64,000 nucleotides of DNA from Lactococcus allomyrinae (GTDB taxonomy: Bacteria > Bacillota > Bacilli > Lactobacillales > Streptococcaceae). The stretch is from the NCBI RefSeq assembly GCF_003627095.1, contig NZ_CP032627.1:1302001-1366000 (forward strand). Reading direction: 5' to 3'. This document shows positions 49,998 to 59,258 of this stretch, one piece after another (position 1 is the first letter of the stretch; every line of letters starts with the position of its first letter). The notes under the pieces were generated by a model, which was not told the DNA's origin, made no database searches, and saw only the letters and a list, made by a program, of their open reading frames with translations. A program made the position numbers and the translations under genes.

Positions 49998-50990
49998 TTG
50001 AGTATCGGAATTGTTATTGCGAGCCATGGTGAATTCGCCGCAGGCATCAAACAATCTGGTTCTATGATTTTCGGTGAGCAAGAAAAAGTACAAGTTGTTA
50101 CTTTTATGCCTAACGAAGGACCAGCTGATTTGCATGCTAAAATCGAAGCAGCTATCGCAACATTTGATGCTGAAGATGATGTTCTTGTCCTTGCTGACTT
50201 GTGGAGCGGTTCTCCATTTAACCAAGCAAGCGCTGTGATGGGTGAAAACCCTGACCGCAAGATTGCCATTATCACAGGCCTCAACTTGCCAATGCTGATT
50301 CAAGCCTACACAGAGCGTATGATGGATGCGTCTGCTGGTATTGAACAAGTAGTGGCGAACATTATGAAAGAAGCTAAGGCAGGCGTACGCGTTCTTCCTG
50401 ATGAGCTTCAACCCGCAGAAGAAACTGCTACGGCAGCTGCTCCTGTAGCCGCACAAGGCGCTATTCCAGAAGGGACAGTCATCGGCGATGGTAAAATTAA
50501 AATCAACCTCGTTCGTATTGACACTCGTTTGCTTCACGGTCAAGTTGCAACAGCATGGACTCCAGATTCTAAAGCTGACCGCATCATTGTTGTTTCTGAC
50601 AATGTTGCCAAAGATACCATGCGTAAGACTCTGATTGAACAAGCTGCTCCTCCAGGAGTTAAAGCTAATGTTGTTCCAATCAAGAAAATGATTGAGGTTG
50701 CTAAAGACCCACGTTTTGGTGGAACACACGCTTTCTTGCTCTTTGAAAACCCACATGATGCTTTAGAAATTGTTGAAGCCGTTCCTGGTCTCATCTCAAC
50801 GATTAACGTTGGTTCTATGGCTCACTCAGCAGGTAAAACTATGTTGAATACTGTTCTTTCTGCTGATAAGAGTGATGTTGCAGCCTTTGAAAAAATGCGT
50901 GATCTTGGTATCAACTTTGATGTCCGTAAAGTTCCAACTGACTCAAGAGCTGATTTGTTCGCATTGATTCAAAAAGCAAATGTTAAATAA
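49998..50990 (+). CDS. ptnAB: PTS mannose/glucose transporter EIIAB
   Basis: Cytoplasmic EIIA-EIIB fusion, 330 aa. The IIA phospho-His is in [12 protein letters not shown] (residue 10); a Pro/Ala linker (about 135-160) joins the IIB domain, with phospho-His in [15 protein letters not shown]. It passes phosphate from HPr to glucose, mannose or 2-deoxyglucose entering by IIC-IID. TTG start at 49998 with AGGAGG at 49983-49988. In lactococci the IIC-IID pair is also the receptor for class IIa and lactococcin-type bacteriocins. Confidence 0.94.
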   Translation: MSIGIVIASHGEFAAGIKQSGSMIFGEQEKVQVVTFMPNEGPADLHAKIEAAIATFDAEDDVLVLADLWSGSPFNQASAVMGENPDRKIAIITGLNLPMLIQAYTERMMDASAGIEQVVANIMKEAKAGVRVLPDELQPAEETATAAAPVAAQGAIPEGTVIGDGKIKINLVRIDTRLLHGQVATAWTPDSKADRIIVVSDNVAKDTMRKTLIEQAAPPGVKANVVPIKKMIEVAKDPRFGGTHAFLLFENPHDALEIVEAVPGLISTINVGSMAHSAGKTMLNTVLSADKSDVAAFEKMRDLGINFDVRKVPTDSRADLFALIQKANVK

Positions 50991-51009
50991 TTAAGGAGAA
51001 TTAAATAAA

Positions 51010-51813
51010 ATGAGTGCTATTTCAGTCATTTTTGTCCTTATCTTCGCGTTCCTTGCTGGACTTGAAGGTATTTTGGACCAATGGCAATTCCACCAACCTA
51101 TTCTTGCTTGTTCATTGATTGGTCTTGCTACTGGTCACTTGGCACAAGGTATTATCCTCGGTGGTGCCCTTCAAATGATCGCCCTTGGTTGGGCTAATAT
51201 CGGTGCTGCTGTCGCTCCCGACGCTGCACTTGCTTCTGTCGCTTCTGCTATCTTGATGGTTCAAGGTGGTAACTACGATTTGAACCACATTATGGGTGTT
51301 ATCGTTCCTACTGGTATCTTGCTTGCAACTGCTGGTTTGGTTCTTACTACATTCGTTCGTTTCCTTTCAGTTGGTATCATTCACTTGGCTGATGCTTCTG
51401 CTGAAAAAGGTTCTTATAATGGTGTTGCTGGTTGGCATATGTTTGCGCTCCTTCTTCAAGGTTTGCGTATTGCTATCCCTGCTGGTATCATCTTGGCTAT
51501 CCCTGCAAAAACAGTTACAGCTGCCTTGAATGCTATCCCTGACTGGGTATCTGGTGGTCTTGCTGTTGGTGGTGGTATGGTTGTTGTCGTTGGTTATGCA
51601 ATGGTTATCAACCTTATGGCTACTAAAGAACTCTGGCCTTTCTTCTTCCTTGGATTTGCTCTTGCACCAATTTCACAATTGACTTTGATTGCTATGGGTA
51701 TCCTTGGTGTCGTTATCGCTATCGTTTATCTCAACCTTGAAAAAGCAGGAAACTCACGTGGTGCTGCTGGTGGTTCTGGTGACCCAATTGGCGATATCTT
51801 GAACGATTATTAA
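51010..51813 (+). CDS. ptnC: PTS mannose EIIC
   Basis: Membrane subunit of the mannose PTS, 267 aa. N-terminal ISVIFVLIFAFLAGLEGILDQWQFHQPI and GATGHLAQGIILGGALQMIALGWANIGAA-type segments are diagnostic; the C-terminus is a short Gly-rich tail. Several predicted membrane segments. It follows EIIAB by 19 bp with AAGGAG. Codons are strongly biased toward a few choices, as expected for high expression. Confidence 0.95.
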   Translation: MSAISVIFVLIFAFLAGLEGILDQWQFHQPILACSLIGLATGHLAQGIILGGALQMIALGWANIGAAVAPDAALASVASAILMVQGGNYDLNHIMGVIVPTGILLATAGLVLTTFVRFLSVGIIHLADASAEKGSYNGVAGWHMFALLLQGLRIAIPAGIILAIPAKTVTAALNAIPDWVSGGLAVGGGMVVVVGYAMVINLMATKELWPFFFLGFALAPISQLTLIAMGILGVVIAIVYLNLEKAGNSRGAAGGSGDPIGDILNDY

Positions 51814-51834
51814 TAGGAAAGGAGACTTATAAAA

Positions 51835-52776
51835 ATGGAAAATACAAATAAAAAGTTCAGCCTTTCTAAAAACGAACGTTTCAAAGTAATGGTTCGCTCA
51901 ATGTTCTTGCAAGGTTCATGGAACTTCGAACGTATGCAAAACCTTGGTTTCCTCTATGCAATTCTTCCTGCATTGAAGAAATTCTATCCTGCTGGCTCTG
52001 ATGGTGCTAAAGCTGCCCTCAAACGTCACATGGAATTCTTTAACACTCACCCATATCCAGCTGCTCCAATCATCGGTGTTACTCTTGCCCTTGAAGAAGA
52101 AATCGCTAATGGTGGTGATGTTGATGAAGCAGCTATCCAAGGGGTTAAAGTTGGTATGATGGGTCCTCTCGCTGGTGTTGGTGACCCTGTCTTCTGGTTT
52201 ACAGTACGTCCTATCGTTGGTGCCGTAGCTGCATCTCTTGCAACTGGTGGTTCTATTATTGCTCCTTTGTTCTTCTTCTTTGTATGGAATATCATCCGTA
52301 TCGCTTTCTTGTGGTATACTCAAGAATTTGGATATAAACAAGGGGTTAACATTACTTCTGACCTCGGTGGTGGTTTCCTTCAAACTTTGACTAAAGGTGC
52401 ATCTATCCTTGGTATGTTTATCCTTGGTGCCTTGATTCAACGTTGGGTTAACATTAGCTTTGCTGGTCCAAATGCTATGCTTCCTAAACAACCTATTCAA
52501 GATGGAGGTTATATTGACTTCCCTAAAGGTTCTGTTTCAGGAACTGACCTTCACAATATTCTTGGTCAATTCAAAGGCGGACTTAGCCTTGAAAACTTCA
52601 AACAACAATCTTTGAACGATGTATTTAATTCATTGATTCCTGGTTTTGTTGCTTTGCTCTTGACTTTCCTCGTTATCGCTATCTTGCGTAAATGGAAATC
52701 TAAAAACGCTCCACTTGTTATTATCATCGCTCTCTTCGTTGTGGGTATCTTGCTCCGCGTTGCTGGTCTTGCTTAA
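51835..52776 (+). CDS. ptnD: PTS mannose EIID
   Basis: Second membrane subunit, 313 aa. The family features are visible: MFLQGSWNFERMQNLGFLYAILPAL near the N-terminus, FFNTHPYPAAPIIGVTLALEEE, and GPLAGVGDPVFWFTVRPI. The C-terminal part contains hydrophobic helices (about 265-312). A GGAAAGGAG site precedes it, and the operon ends at the hairpin at 52798. Confidence 0.95.
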   Translation: MENTNKKFSLSKNERFKVMVRSMFLQGSWNFERMQNLGFLYAILPALKKFYPAGSDGAKAALKRHMEFFNTHPYPAAPIIGVTLALEEEIANGGDVDEAAIQGVKVGMMGPLAGVGDPVFWFTVRPIVGAVAASLATGGSIIAPLFFFFVWNIIRIAFLWYTQEFGYKQGVNITSDLGGGFLQTLTKGASILGMFILGALIQRWVNISFAGPNAMLPKQPIQDGGYIDFPKGSVSGTDLHNILGQFKGGLSLENFKQQSLNDVFNSLIPGFVALLLTFLVIAILRKWKSKNAPLVIIIALFVVGILLRVAGLA

Positions 52777-52797
52777 TAATTATATTAAATTAATTTG

Positions 52798-52821
52798 GTC
52801 GCCAGTTTCTGGCGACTTTTT
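52798..52821 (+). terminator. Mannose PTS operon terminator
   Basis: Stem GTCGCCAG-TTT-CTGGCGAC followed by five T. Confidence 0.92.
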
Positions 52822-52908
52822 CATTTTCTTTTTTACGGAATCGTAATGAAATTAGCGCTTTCTTATGGTATAATGGGTATATATTTATTTTGAATGGAGT
52901 GAGATAGA

Positions 52909-53295
52909 GTGGCTCAATCACTGAACACAAAGGTGGATTATAATGGTAAAGCGATAGCTTATCTTGGTTTTCCACAGTATGGACAAATTATGATAGGGGA
53001 TCGGGCATTTGAGTTCTTTGATGACCGTGATGTTGAGAAGAATATGCAATTTCCATGGAATTCAATCAAGGTCGTTGAAGGCGATGTGACTAAATCTCTT
53101 AAGGGAGAATATCAGATTGGGCGTCAATTCTATGTCGTATTTGCCAATGGTCAGAAAGTACGTTTTTCTTCAAAGGAATCGGGAAAAATTCTACGCATTA
53201 TTCGCCAATATATTGGTAATGAAAGAGTTGTAAAATCAAAGAGATTTTCGAGTACGATTACTTCTATTTTTAAGAGGAGAAAAAAAGAGGATTAA
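52909..53295 (+). CDS. DUF956 protein (ManO-type), copy 1
   Basis: A 128-aa cytoplasmic protein starting at GTG 52909 with GGAG upstream. The family is typically encoded next to mannose PTS operons and has been called ManO. The signature segments are GKAIAYLGFPQYGQIMIGDRAFEF, NMQFPWNSIKVVEGDV and VRFSSKESGKILRIIRQYIG, followed by a basic tail (KRRKKED). It has its own -10 (TATAAT near 52868) after the PTS terminator. Function not established; a regulatory role at the PTS is a guess. Confidence 0.85.
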   Translation: MAQSLNTKVDYNGKAIAYLGFPQYGQIMIGDRAFEFFDDRDVEKNMQFPWNSIKVVEGDVTKSLKGEYQIGRQFYVVFANGQKVRFSSKESGKILRIIRQYIGNERVVKSKRFSSTITSIFKRRKKED

Positions 53296-53305
53296 TCCTC
53301 TTTTT
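53282..53305. terminator. 24-bp palindrome, bidirectional terminator
   Basis: Half-site AAAAAGAGGATT and complement. The stop codons of the DUF956 gene and the convergent yitT gene overlap inside it by 4 bp. Confidence 0.9.
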
Positions 53306-53960
53306 GTTTTCTTAAATTATTAAATTTTAATCTTTCAATGACACGTAAACGATATTCTTTACGTCCAATAAAACGTGTGACTTTACTGAAAATGAAGCAC
53401 GAGAGCAGTGTAACTGCAAAATTTGGAAAAGCAAGATAGGTTAATAGTGAGAGAATCATGACTACAACATCTATTCCAAAGAGTACGCGGTCAATTGGGA
53501 GTTTCCACTGGTCTTCCATCATTCTGCTTAGTAATAGAGAGCCACCAAAAGTACCTTCTGATATTACAACTAGTCCTGCACCAATCCCTGATAATATACC
53601 ATCAGCAATACCTGCAAAAATGATTTGATTAAGTTGAAATCCTTGTATTCCCATAAATTCAAAGGCAATCATCCAAAGACTCATCGCTAGAGCACCAGGA
53701 ATGCTGAGCAGTAACTCACGCTTGGTCAGTAAACGCCATCCAAAGAGAAACAGTGGGATATTAATAACAAAAAAAGTAAGCGCTGGGTCTAAATTAAAAA
53801 CAAAGTTCATAAATACTGAAAATCCTGCGATTCCATTGCTTGCGAGAAGATTAGGAATAACGAATAGTCGCACGGATAAAATGTAACAGCCTACCCCTAA
53901 AATGAGTACAATTAAATCTTTTATAAATTTCTGGTCGATTTTTACGCCTATAATGTGCAC
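53292..53960 (-). CDS. YitT/YczE-family membrane protein
   Basis: A 222-aa protein with five predicted helices (about 13-32, 50-75, 83-103, 110-135 and 158-195). The segments LFVIPNLLASNGIAGFSVFMN and GLVVISEGTFGGSLLLSRMM match the YitT-type domain; it lacks the C-terminal DUF2179 domain of full YitT proteins, so it is the short YczE-like form. Transport role is presumed, not known. Confidence 0.85.
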   Translation of the reverse strand: MHIIGVKIDQKFIKDLIVLILGVGCYILSVRLFVIPNLLASNGIAGFSVFMNFVFNLDPALTFFVINIPLFLFGWRLLTKRELLLSIPGALAMSLWMIAFEFMGIQGFQLNQIIFAGIADGILSGIGAGLVVISEGTFGGSLLLSRMMEDQWKLPIDRVLFGIDVVVMILSLLTYLAFPNFAVTLLSCFIFSKVTRFIGRKEYRLRVIERLKFNNLRKQKED

Positions 53961-54594
53961 AAGGTCCTCCTTTGGGATGTTGAGTTGATGTATTGGTCGT
54001 CATTTTGATATACTGGTTAGCACTTTAAAATCCTATAGAATTATGTAAGGCAAGTATCATTCATTTTTACAACACTAATATTGATTCGAAGATGACTGGT
54101 AACACTTGCATTTGCCCTGATTTTCACAACAAATTGTCTATAATAAAATTACTATCAGTTATATTATTATGTTTTTAAAATCAATCAAAGTTTTTTTACT
54201 GACAGAAATTCTGTCAGTAACTTAAAGTCGAGAAAGTACTCAAATGTCTGAAACATTATAGAAATTCAAAATGAAACTGGTATAGTGAGATGTGTGTTAT
54301 TATGATATAATGGTGCTGTAAGAAGCTTTTATGAATAGGACAAAGCTACAGACTAAGACTATATTAGTCCTATTTTGAAATCCAACAGGATTTTATTAGT
54401 CGCAATGGCATCATTTTTGCGGCAGACGTTGTTGATTTTCACAACAAACTAAACTATAATCCTGCTCCAACTTAGTCGTTTAAATAAGCTGTAGATAAAA
54501 CTATTGTATTTGTGTAGGATAGAATCATGAAGCAACCTCATAACAAATTGCTCCTAATACTTTTATCAGTACAATAATAAGTGAGGTTAATGAG
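53961..54594. other. Gene-free region with long structured leader of DUF956 copy 2
   Basis: Contains an inverted TGTCAG pair (ACTGACAGAA/TTCTGTCAGT, 54198-54218). An extended -10 TGATATAAT (54303-54311) would give a leader of about 277 nt holding an AATAGGAC/GTCCTATT stem (about 54334-54376). A segment TTGATTTTCACAACAAA...CTATAAT occurs twice (about 54117 and 54434). No gene is seen. Confidence 0.5.
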
Positions 54595-54954
54595 ATGGAA
54601 ATGAATAACAACCAGATTGATTACACTGCCAAGGGGCGCGTTTTTTTGGGCGCCGTTGAAAATGGTGAAATAAAATTGACTCCTTTAGGATTTGAATTTG
54701 AGTATTCAAACCCTCGGATTGGGAAAAATCTCAGCTTTCCTTGGCATACAATTGTCAAAGTTGAATTGGATGTGTCTCTTCGAGGAAAAGTCGGCTCACA
54801 ATTTGGCCTATATTTAAATACAAATTCTAAAGTAAGATTTTCCTCTAAAGATTCTGGAGCAATCTTGAAACGAATCGGTCAACAAATTGGTACTGATAAA
54901 TTAATTAGAAGTCGCAGTCTTCTGGCACCTCTAGTGGACGGACTTAAACTATAA
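54595..54954 (+). CDS. DUF956 protein, copy 2
   Basis: A 119-aa paralogue of the protein at 52909. Shared positions include KGRVFLGAVENGEI (versus KAIAYLGFPQYGQI), IGKNLSFPWHTIVKVE and VRFSSKDSGAILKRIGQQIG. It lacks the basic tail. It stands alone 1.3 kb further on, behind yitT, with its own promoter and terminator. A GAGGT site precedes the ATG at 54595. Confidence 0.82.
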   Translation: MEMNNNQIDYTAKGRVFLGAVENGEIKLTPLGFEFEYSNPRIGKNLSFPWHTIVKVELDVSLRGKVGSQFGLYLNTNSKVRFSSKDSGAILKRIGQQIGTDKLIRSRSLLAPLVDGLKL

Positions 54955-54987
54955 AAGTAAGACTTGTTAAGCCATACTATGACCAAA

Positions 54988-55025
54988 CCACCTAAAAAAT
55001 GAGACCTCTTTTAGGTGGCATTTTA
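54988..55025 (+). terminator. Terminator of DUF956 copy 2
   Basis: Arms CCACCTAAAA/TTTTAGGTGG (54988-55018) followed by a short T-rich stretch. The rest of the gap up to 55160 shows nothing recognisable. Confidence 0.75.
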
Positions 55026-55164
55026 GCAAATTGAGATTTGAGCTTGTGACTTTATGGTGTTAAACCTAATAATATAATCCAGATGTTCCTTCTTTTAATT
55101 ACATTTTCCTATAATATAATGATAACATTTTTATGAGAAATCTCTAAACCATATCCGATAATCT

Positions 55165-55194
55165 TTGACAAAACAATAGATATTTTGATAAAAT
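55165..55194 (+). promoter_or_regulatory. serS leader promoter
   Basis: TTGACA (55165-55170), 18-bp spacer, TAAAAT (55189-55194) with an extended TG. Confidence 0.75.
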
Positions 55195-55199
55195 AGAGG

Positions 55200-55436
55200 A
55201 CAGAAGCTGGTCTAGCATTTATTTTTGTAGAGAACTTGTGGGTGGTGTGAACAAGTAAAATAGAGTAATGACCTTCTACTTCTTTATTTTTCTCGTGAAA
55301 ATGAGAACGTTTAGCTCACGTTATGAGTGCTAGAGTTCTGATAGTTTTGACAGCTCGTCAAAATTTCTGTCAGTAAATTTAGGTGGAACCGTGCAATAAC
55401 AGCGCCCTAATTCTTATGAATTTTGGGCGTTTTTAT
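55200..55436 (+). promoter_or_regulatory. T-box leader of seryl-tRNA synthetase
   Basis: The T-box sequence AGGTGGAACCGTGC is at 55381-55394, the stem I distal part AGAGA...GGTGGTGTGAA at 55230-55250, and the terminator CGCCC-AATTC/GAATT-GGGCG with T run at 55402-55436. A UCU serine codon followed by A (55275-55278) is a candidate specifier near the base of stem I (AGAAG/CTTCT). Uncharged tRNA-Ser would stabilise the antiterminator and permit serS expression. Confidence 0.9.
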
Positions 55437-55558
55437 ATTTTATTTTACTGACAGATTTTCGTCAGTGAGATAAAATACTGACAGGATGCTGTCAGGGATG
55501 ATTTATAAGTTAAAAATCTTAAACAACTGAGTATAACTATTTTGAAGTGATGAAACTA

Positions 55559-55875
55559 ATACTGTTTAACTTTTAAACGTACCGCTTGAAAGTTGCTACG
55601 CTGTCTATGCTCGCTCCCTTTGCGTAAGACGCAAACCATTTTTTGCGCTGACATACTTGCACCAAGGTTGCAGATGAGAAAAACATCGCTTTTCCCAATC
55701 ATCGCAAAGCAGTATGGTTACAGTTTATCTAACAATTCTATCTCCGTGCTATCGCACCACGCTGCTGATACACCACAGGTATCCATTCGCTCTAAGCTGC
55801 ACAAGGCGAAATGATTCGCTATGCGGAGCCTGCTAGCCGTAATTTCACTAAGTAGAATTGAAGATGAACCAGTAT
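55559..55875. repeat. MITE-like element F, between T-box and serS
   Basis: Left end ATACTGTTTAACTTTTAAAC is identical over 20 bp to the left end of element A at 17565. The right end read backwards is ATACTGGTTCATCTTCAATT. The interior shares TATCCATTCGCTCT and CGCAAACCATTT words with other elements. It occupies most of the 476-bp gap between the T-box terminator and serS. Confidence 0.75.
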
Positions 55876-55912
55876 AAAAATAGTTAAGCTCACATTTTAC
55901 AAGGAGAATCTT

Positions 55913-57184
55913 ATGTTAGATATTAAAAGAATTCGTTCAGACTTTGATGAAGTCGCTAAAAAATTAGCCACTCGTGGTGTGGCTAAAGAAACACTAGAAG
56001 AACTTCGTGCGCTTGATGTTAGCCGCCGTGAACTTATCGTTAAATCAGAAGAATTAAAAAAAGAACGTAATGCTGTTTCTGAAGAAATCGCTCAAATCAA
56101 GCGTACTAAAGGAGATGCTTCTGCTCAAATTGCTGCGATGCAAAAAGTTTCTGCAGAAGTGAAAAGTATTGATGCTAAACTCGCTGACATCGAAACAAAA
56201 TTGACCGAGTATACAACAACTCTACCAAATATTCCTGCTGACAGCACACCTATCGGCGCTGATGAAGACGACAATGTAGAAGTCCGTCGTATCGGAGATG
56301 TACCAACATTTGACTTTGAACCAAAAGCACATTGGGACTTGGGTGAGGCGCTCAATATTCTTGACTGGGAGCGCGGTGGAAAGGTGACTGGTTCACGTTT
56401 CTTGTTCTACAAGGGTGCTGGTGCAAGGCTTGAACGTGCACTTTATAACTTTATGTTGGATGAGCACGCTAAAGAAGGTTATACTGAGATGATTCCACCT
56501 TATATGGTTAATCAAGATTCAATGTTTGGCACTGGTCAATATCCTAAATTTAAAGAAGATACCTTTGAGCTAAAAGACGAACGTGGCTTTGTCTTGATTC
56601 CTACGGCTGAGGTTCCTTTGACAAATTATTATCGTGGTGAGATTTTAGATGGTAGCGAACTCCCCATTTATTTTACAGCTATGAGCCCTTCATTCCGCTC
56701 TGAAGCTGGTTCTGCTGGACGTGACACGCGTGGTTTGATTCGTTTACACCAATTTCATAAAGTAGAAATGGTAAAATTCACAAAACCTGAAAATTCTTAT
56801 GATGAATTAGAAAAGATGACTCAAAACGCCGAAAATATTCTCCAAAAGTTGGGACTTGCTTATCGTGTTATGGCTCTCTCAACGGGTGATATGGGCTTCT
56901 CTGCCGCTAAAACCTATGACCTAGAAGTATGGATTCCTGCACAAAATACTTATCGTGAAATTTCTTCTTGCTCAAACTGTGAAGATTTTCAAGCTCGCCG
57001 TGCGCAAATTCGTTATCGTGACGAAGATGGAAAAGTACGGCTTCTTCATACTTTGAATGGCTCTGGACTCGCTGTTGGGCGGACTGTTGCTGCCATTTTA
57101 GAAAACTACCAAAATGCTGACGGCTCTATAACTATCCCTGAAGTGCTTCGTCCTTACATGGGCGGTCTGGAAGTCATTAAATAA
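55913..57184 (+). CDS. serS: Seryl-tRNA synthetase
   Basis: Charges tRNA-Ser, 423 aa, the usual length. The N-terminal coiled-coil arm (about 25-105) binds tRNA. Class II core motifs are visible: motif 2 [21 protein letters not shown] split at FRSEAG, and motif 3 [23 protein letters not shown] precedes the ATG at 55913. Control is by the upstream T-box, although a repeat element separates them. Confidence 0.97.
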   Translation: MLDIKRIRSDFDEVAKKLATRGVAKETLEELRALDVSRRELIVKSEELKKERNAVSEEIAQIKRTKGDASAQIAAMQKVSAEVKSIDAKLADIETKLTEYTTTLPNIPADSTPIGADEDDNVEVRRIGDVPTFDFEPKAHWDLGEALNILDWERGGKVTGSRFLFYKGAGARLERALYNFMLDEHAKEGYTEMIPPYMVNQDSMFGTGQYPKFKEDTFELKDERGFVLIPTAEVPLTNYYRGEILDGSELPIYFTAMSPSFRSEAGSAGRDTRGLIRLHQFHKVEMVKFTKPENSYDELEKMTQNAENILQKLGLAYRVMALSTGDMGFSAAKTYDLEVWIPAQNTYREISSCSNCEDFQARRAQIRYRDEDGKVRLLHTLNGSGLAVGRTVAAILENYQNADGSITIPEVLRPYMGGLEVIK

Positions 57185-57199
57185 TAGATTATCACTTTG

Positions 57200-57234
57200 A
57201 AAAATTTCTGTCAGCATACTGACAGGATTTTTTT
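57200..57234 (+). terminator. serS terminator
   Basis: Stem CTGTCAG-CATA-CTGACAG within flanking A and T runs (seven T). Another TGTCAG pair. Confidence 0.88.
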
Positions 57235-57365
57235 AATCATCAATTCAATGACAACTTCTTTCAATAACAATAGTTATCTTCTGTCAGTATCATGACCACA
57301 GTCCTAATAAGAAAAAATTTCTTGTAAGTGATATAATAAATAAAATTCAAGTTGGAGGACTTTTT

Positions 57366-58340
57366 ATGAATAAAATTTTCCCTGAGAAACTAAAACAAAC
57401 TGACGAAATTCGTGTCATTTCCCCAAGTTCATCTTTACTACGCACAGGCCCATTTGACGAAAAACTAAAAGCTAAAAAACGCCTTGAATCTCTTGGTTTC
57501 AAGGTAACCTTTGGTGATCATATTTTGGAAAATGATTTGCTTACATCAAGTAGCATTCCTTCACGTATCGCAGACTTCCACGCTGCTTTCTTGGATAAAA
57601 ATGTAAAAGCGATTTTATGCACGATTGGTGGATTTGATGCTAACGAACTTCTCCCTTATATTGATTGGGAAATTATTCGCAAAAATCCAAAAATATTCTG
57701 TGGTTTTTCAGACATCACTGTACTTCATCATGCCATCTTTGCAAATACAGGACTTGTGACTTACTATGGGCCAGGATACATCGCTTTTTTGATGGATGAA
57801 GGACAAGATTTTCAAACTGCTGAATGGCTCAAAGCCGTGGCTGGTCAGACCTCATATGAACTCATTGCAAGCGATTTTTACACTAGTGATGCGTGGTATG
57901 ATCCAACACAATCCCGCCATCTGCTTCCTGCTTCATGGAAAGTTTACAATTCTGGATATGCCCGTGGCACGATTTTAGGTGGCAATCTAAATACTTTAAT
58001 GCTGGTCACTGGTACAAATGCTCAAGTTAAAGCTAAGTGTCCGATTGCTTTTTTGGAAAATGCTGAGCAAGAAGATTTTTATGACTGGGATAGAGAGTTA
58101 GCACACTTTTTACAAGTTTATCCTGATATTTCTGGATTAGTCATCGGACGTTTTCCAAAAGAGGAACAAATGACACCAGAGATTCTACATTTTATTTTGG
58201 ACAAACATCCTATTCTCAAGAAGATTCCTGTAATTTATGATGTTGACTTTGGACATACTCAACCGATTTTCACCTTTCCATTAGGTGGTGAAGTTGAGGT
58301 CTCTACTGACCCGTTAAAAATACAGGTACTTAATGGATAA
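57366..58340 (+). CDS. LD-carboxypeptidase / MccF-like S66 peptidase
   Basis: Serine peptidase of family S66, 324 aa. N-terminal IRVISPSSSL, then the conserved AILCTIGGFDANELLPYIDWEII and the nucleophile region FCGFSDITVLHHA. The C-terminal region has GNLNTLMLVTGT and GHTQPIFTFPLGG, the catalytic Glu/His parts. S66 members trim murein tetrapeptides or, as MccF, cleave microcin C-type adenylates; MccF-like paralogues lack a clear phenotype in lactic bacteria. GGAGG precedes the ATG. Confidence 0.88.
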   Translation: MNKIFPEKLKQTDEIRVISPSSSLLRTGPFDEKLKAKKRLESLGFKVTFGDHILENDLLTSSSIPSRIADFHAAFLDKNVKAILCTIGGFDANELLPYIDWEIIRKNPKIFCGFSDITVLHHAIFANTGLVTYYGPGYIAFLMDEGQDFQTAEWLKAVAGQTSYELIASDFYTSDAWYDPTQSRHLLPASWKVYNSGYARGTILGGNLNTLMLVTGTNAQVKAKCPIAFLENAEQEDFYDWDRELAHFLQVYPDISGLVIGRFPKEEQMTPEILHFILDKHPILKKIPVIYDVDFGHTQPIFTFPLGGEVEVSTDPLKIQVLNG

Positions 58341-58568
58341 TTAGCGGAGTAATTTAGCATGGAACGAAAAATTTATGAATATGAATTACGATTTGAACTT
58401 CTCGTTTTATAGGATATTCATTTGTGATTCAGCACCATAGAACTCCTTTCCCAGAAGGGCGCACTGAGTACGTGTCATGACGTTTCTTTGCGCTATAAAG
58501 TCAGTCTGCAACGTCAATTAAATTTTGGGTTCTTACAAGAGATTAACTATAGAAAATTGATATATAAT
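58341..58568. repeat. Intergenic repeat (TACGTGTCATG family, copy 3)
   Basis: Segment 58468-58530 matches the reverse complement of about 4805-4866 (TACGTGTCATG, GTTTCT, GCGCTAT, CTGCA-CGT-AATT in the same order). A 17-codon frame at 58360 (MERKIYEYELRFELLVL) has no support and is not called. Confidence 0.6.
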
Positions 58569-58604
58569 AAAAAAGCTCTGACCAAATAGCCAGAACTTTT
58601 TTTG
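58569..58604 (-). terminator. phoU terminator
   Basis: Minus-strand arms GTTCTGGC/GTCAGAGC with wobble pairs, followed by six T, directly after the phoU stop. Confidence 0.82.
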
Positions 58605-59258
58605 TTAAAGTTCAATAATATTACCTGAATTCAAGTAAACAATCCACTCACAAAGGTTCACAGCATAACCTGTGATACGCTCAAGATAAACAAGCGTGAG
58701 AAGATATTCCTTACCAGTGGTTACTGTTTCAGAGTTTTCCTTCATCCCTTCAAGAACTTTTTCTTGAATTTCACGACTCATATTTTTAATCGTGTATTGT
58801 TGTTCCGCAATTTCATGCGCACGTTTATCATTGCCTTGAATATAGGCATTCAGCGATGCATCAACGATTGATTTCACTTTTTCACCAAGAAGGCTGATAT
58901 CTTCTTCAACAATATGGATTCGTTCTTCACCTTTAAGTGAAATCGTTGCTTTAGCGATAGAGGCAACATGGTCCCCCATTCTCTCAAGGTCTGATGAAGC
59001 TTTAAGCACTGTGATAATAGTACGCAAATCACTTGATACAGGTTGTTGGAGTGCAATCATTTCCAATGATTGAGTTTCAAGACTTTTTTCTTGCTCATTA
59101 ATCGCATGGTCGCCTTCAATAACATCTTCTGCTAAATCACGGTCGTGGCTGACAAATGCACGAACTGCTTTGTTCAATTGAGCTGAAACTTGCGTTCCCA
59201 TTGAATAAAATTGATTATGAAGTTTATTAAGATCTTCTTCAAATTGTGTACGAAGCAT
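58605..59258 (-). CDS. phoU: Phosphate transport regulator PhoU
   Basis: Cytoplasmic, all-helical protein of 217 aa made of two similar three-helix halves. Metal-site segments are seen in DLERMGDHVASIAK (residues 90-103) and LVYLERITGYAVNLCEW in the second half. It modulates the Pst transporter and phosphate signalling. It follows the pstB genes but across a 416-bp gap with repeats, so it may be partly independent. Confidence 0.94.
   Translation of the reverse strand: MLRTQFEEDLNKLHNQFYSMGTQVSAQLNKAVRAFVSHDRDLAEDVIEGDHAINEQEKSLETQSLEMIALQQPVSSDLRTIITVLKASSDLERMGDHVASIAKATISLKGEERIHIVEEDISLLGEKVKSIVDASLNAYIQGNDKRAHEIAEQQYTIKNMSREIQEKVLEGMKENSETVTTGKEYLLTLVYLERITGYAVNLCEWIVYLNSGNIIEL

Noticed and set aside
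49989-50756. Long antisense frame of 255 codons opposite ptnAB
   Set aside because: It is Cys/Ser/Asn-rich, has no ribosome site and mirrors the strongly biased codons of the real gene.
51916-52500. Antisense frame of 194 codons opposite ptnD
   Set aside because: Low-plausibility composition and no initiation signals; shadow of a highly biased gene.
54988-55018. Hairpin CCACCTAAAA/TTTTAGGTGG as part of the serS T-box
   Set aside because: It lies upstream of the T-box promoter and fits better as terminator of the preceding DUF956 gene.
58360-58410. 17-codon frame MERKIYEYELRFELLVL after the LD-carboxypeptidase
   Set aside because: Too short, no conserved context; a leader peptide or remnant cannot be supported.
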